In this document: positions 63,304 through 64,000 of the stretch, one piece after another
How positions within the stretch are numbered: position 1 is the stretch's first letter
Layout: each line of letters begins with the position of its first letter
Source of the DNA: Rhodonellum psychrophilum GCM71 = DSM 17998
Lineage (GTDB): Bacteria > Bacteroidota > Bacteroidia > Cytophagales > Cyclobacteriaceae
Length of the DNA: 64,000 nucleotides
Direction: 5' to 3'
Assembly: GCF_000381545.1 (NCBI RefSeq)
Contig: NZ_KB906673.1
Location: forward strand, 372,001 to 436,000
Program-made: the position numbers and the translations under genes
Notes under the pieces: model-generated
What the model saw: only the letters and a program-made list of their open reading frames with translations
The model's database searches: none
Told to the model about the DNA's origin: nothing

Positions 63304-63389
63304 AAGGATTAGGGGTGGATTTTCCCCATCTTAAATATTGCTGAGACAGAATTTCACAAATTTCCGGAGTGTCCAAAATCCTAGATTTG

Positions 63390-63443
63390 CCAAGGAATCG
63401 AGCATAGTTCTTTTGAATTATACTCGATTCCTTGGTTTTTTTT
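63390..63443 (+). terminator. Intrinsic terminator of hemH
   Basis: CCAAGGAATCGAG (63390-63402) pairs perfectly with CTCGATTCCTTGG (63423-63435), followed by eight T. Confidence 0.95.
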
Positions 63444-63522
63444 GTTCCAGTCTCTTTTCTTTAGGGCATAAAAGAAGATATAATGTGATCTTTTTGCCAC
63501 TTTTGTCGCTTATTCCCACCGA

Positions 63523-64000
63523 ATGAAAAAAATCAATTTCCTTTCAAGCCCCTGGTTTTTATTTTTAGGCATATTGTTGCTTTCTTTTAACCTAAGGCCT
63601 TCCATTACTGCAGTTGGACCTTTGATCCCGATGATTCGCGACGAATTGGGACTGTCCAATGCTTGGGCAGGGTTTCTGACCACATTGCCTTTGTTGACAT
63701 TTGCGACCTTTTCTCTTTTTTCGGCAGCAATAGGAAAGCGGCTGGGTATCGCAAGAGCCATTTTCTTTGCCTTGCTTATTCTTCTTTTGGGAACCATCAT
63801 CAGAATAATGGGTGGGACTTGGCTGTTGTTTTTTGGTACAGGGCTGACAGGGATTGGTATTGTCATCTGTAATGTGCTTTTGATTCCCTTCATTAAAAAT
63901 AGGCTTCCTGATAAAATCGGAATTGCAACCGGGGCATTTACCTCAGGGATGATCCTCTTTGCCGCGATTGCTTCCGGAATCAGTGCGCCGATGGCTCTGG
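63523..64000 (+). CDS. MFS transporter, CynX/NimT-like (partial, cut by window end)
   Basis: Open from ATG 63523 (MKKINFLSSPWFLFLGIL) to the window edge, 159 codons read. The helix pattern is clear: LFLGILLLSFNLRPSITAVG is the typical CynX/NimT first helix, followed by IPMIRDELGLSNAWAGFLTT, the FSLFSAAIGKRLGIARAI loop between helices 2 and 3, and LFFGTGLTGIGIVICNVLLI. The family includes cyanate and nitroimidazole exporters, but most members have unknown substrates. Intact as far as seen; the C-terminal part lies outside the window. Confidence 0.85.
   Translation, partial: MKKINFLSSPWFLFLGILLLSFNLRPSITAVGPLIPMIRDELGLSNAWAGFLTTLPLLTFATFSLFSAAIGKRLGIARAIFFALLILLLGTIIRIMGGTWLLFFGTGLTGIGIVICNVLLIPFIKNRLPDKIGIATGAFTSGMILFAAIASGISAPMAL

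Overview
The window looks like chromosomal DNA of a free-living Bacteroidota, most like the Cyclobacteriaceae/Algoriphagus group. It is moderately AT-rich, has few Shine-Dalgarno sequences, and several genes carry the Bacteroidota promoter box TAnnTTTG. It also holds phylum-typical genes: a type IX secretion (T9SS) cargo with a gliding-type C-terminal domain beside a PorP/SprF protein, a PorG-like gene, an Oar-like TonB-dependent receptor, and the porG-uppS-bamA-skp-skp order. I see no rRNA, tRNA, CRISPR array, prophage, integrase or transposase gene. About 50 protein genes are supported; the last one runs off the right edge.

Layout. 0-13 kb: a polyisoprenyl-phosphate sugar transferase, a methyltransferase, an exported amidase, fumarase, an M16 peptidase, a CLC-F type fluoride/proton antiporter preceded by a fluoride riboswitch, and a TIGR01777 epimerase. 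13-24 kb: a large secreted M14 carboxypeptidase, then a sugar-catabolic operon on the minus strand (ThuA/propeller/HEAT/cupredoxin lipoprotein, tagatose-3-epimerase-like isomerase, Gfo/Idh/MocA oxidoreductase) facing a divergent AraC-type regulator; the shared promoter region has two near-identical direct repeats exactly 21 bp apart. 24-35 kb: T9SS cargo plus PorP/SprF, an M23 peptidase, aspS, a lysoplasmalogenase and an Oar-like receptor. The last two genes are divergent, each preceded by an array of TGTTAA half-sites on an 11-bp period. 35-42 kb: an alpha/beta hydrolase and a complete RND efflux operon. 42-48 kb: an MltF-like transglycosylase, an RsmI-like methyltransferase, an esterase, pdxJ, then yqeY-cvpA-pabA. 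48-55.4 kb: the envelope block CBS-nadK-porG-uppS-bamA-skp-skp. 55-64 kb: a thioredoxin, two tandem M14 proteins (one apparently active, one with its catalytic residues lost), a universal stress protein coupled to a cation/proton antiporter, hemH, and a partial MFS transporter.

The most distinctive structure not explained by genes is a family of six dispersed intergenic elements of about 175-230 bp, with terminal inverted repeats resembling TTAACCCG...TATGCATTA. They have no coding capacity and look like MITEs. Two of them, about 92% identical by eye and inverted, flank the whole 8-kb nadK-bamA-skp block. The other strong leads are the fluoride riboswitch/CLC-F unit, the active/dead M14 pair, the cupredoxin-fused sugar-oxidation lipoprotein and the two outward-facing half-site arrays at 31.6-31.8 kb. 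All identities come from reading motifs and gene order; no database search was run.
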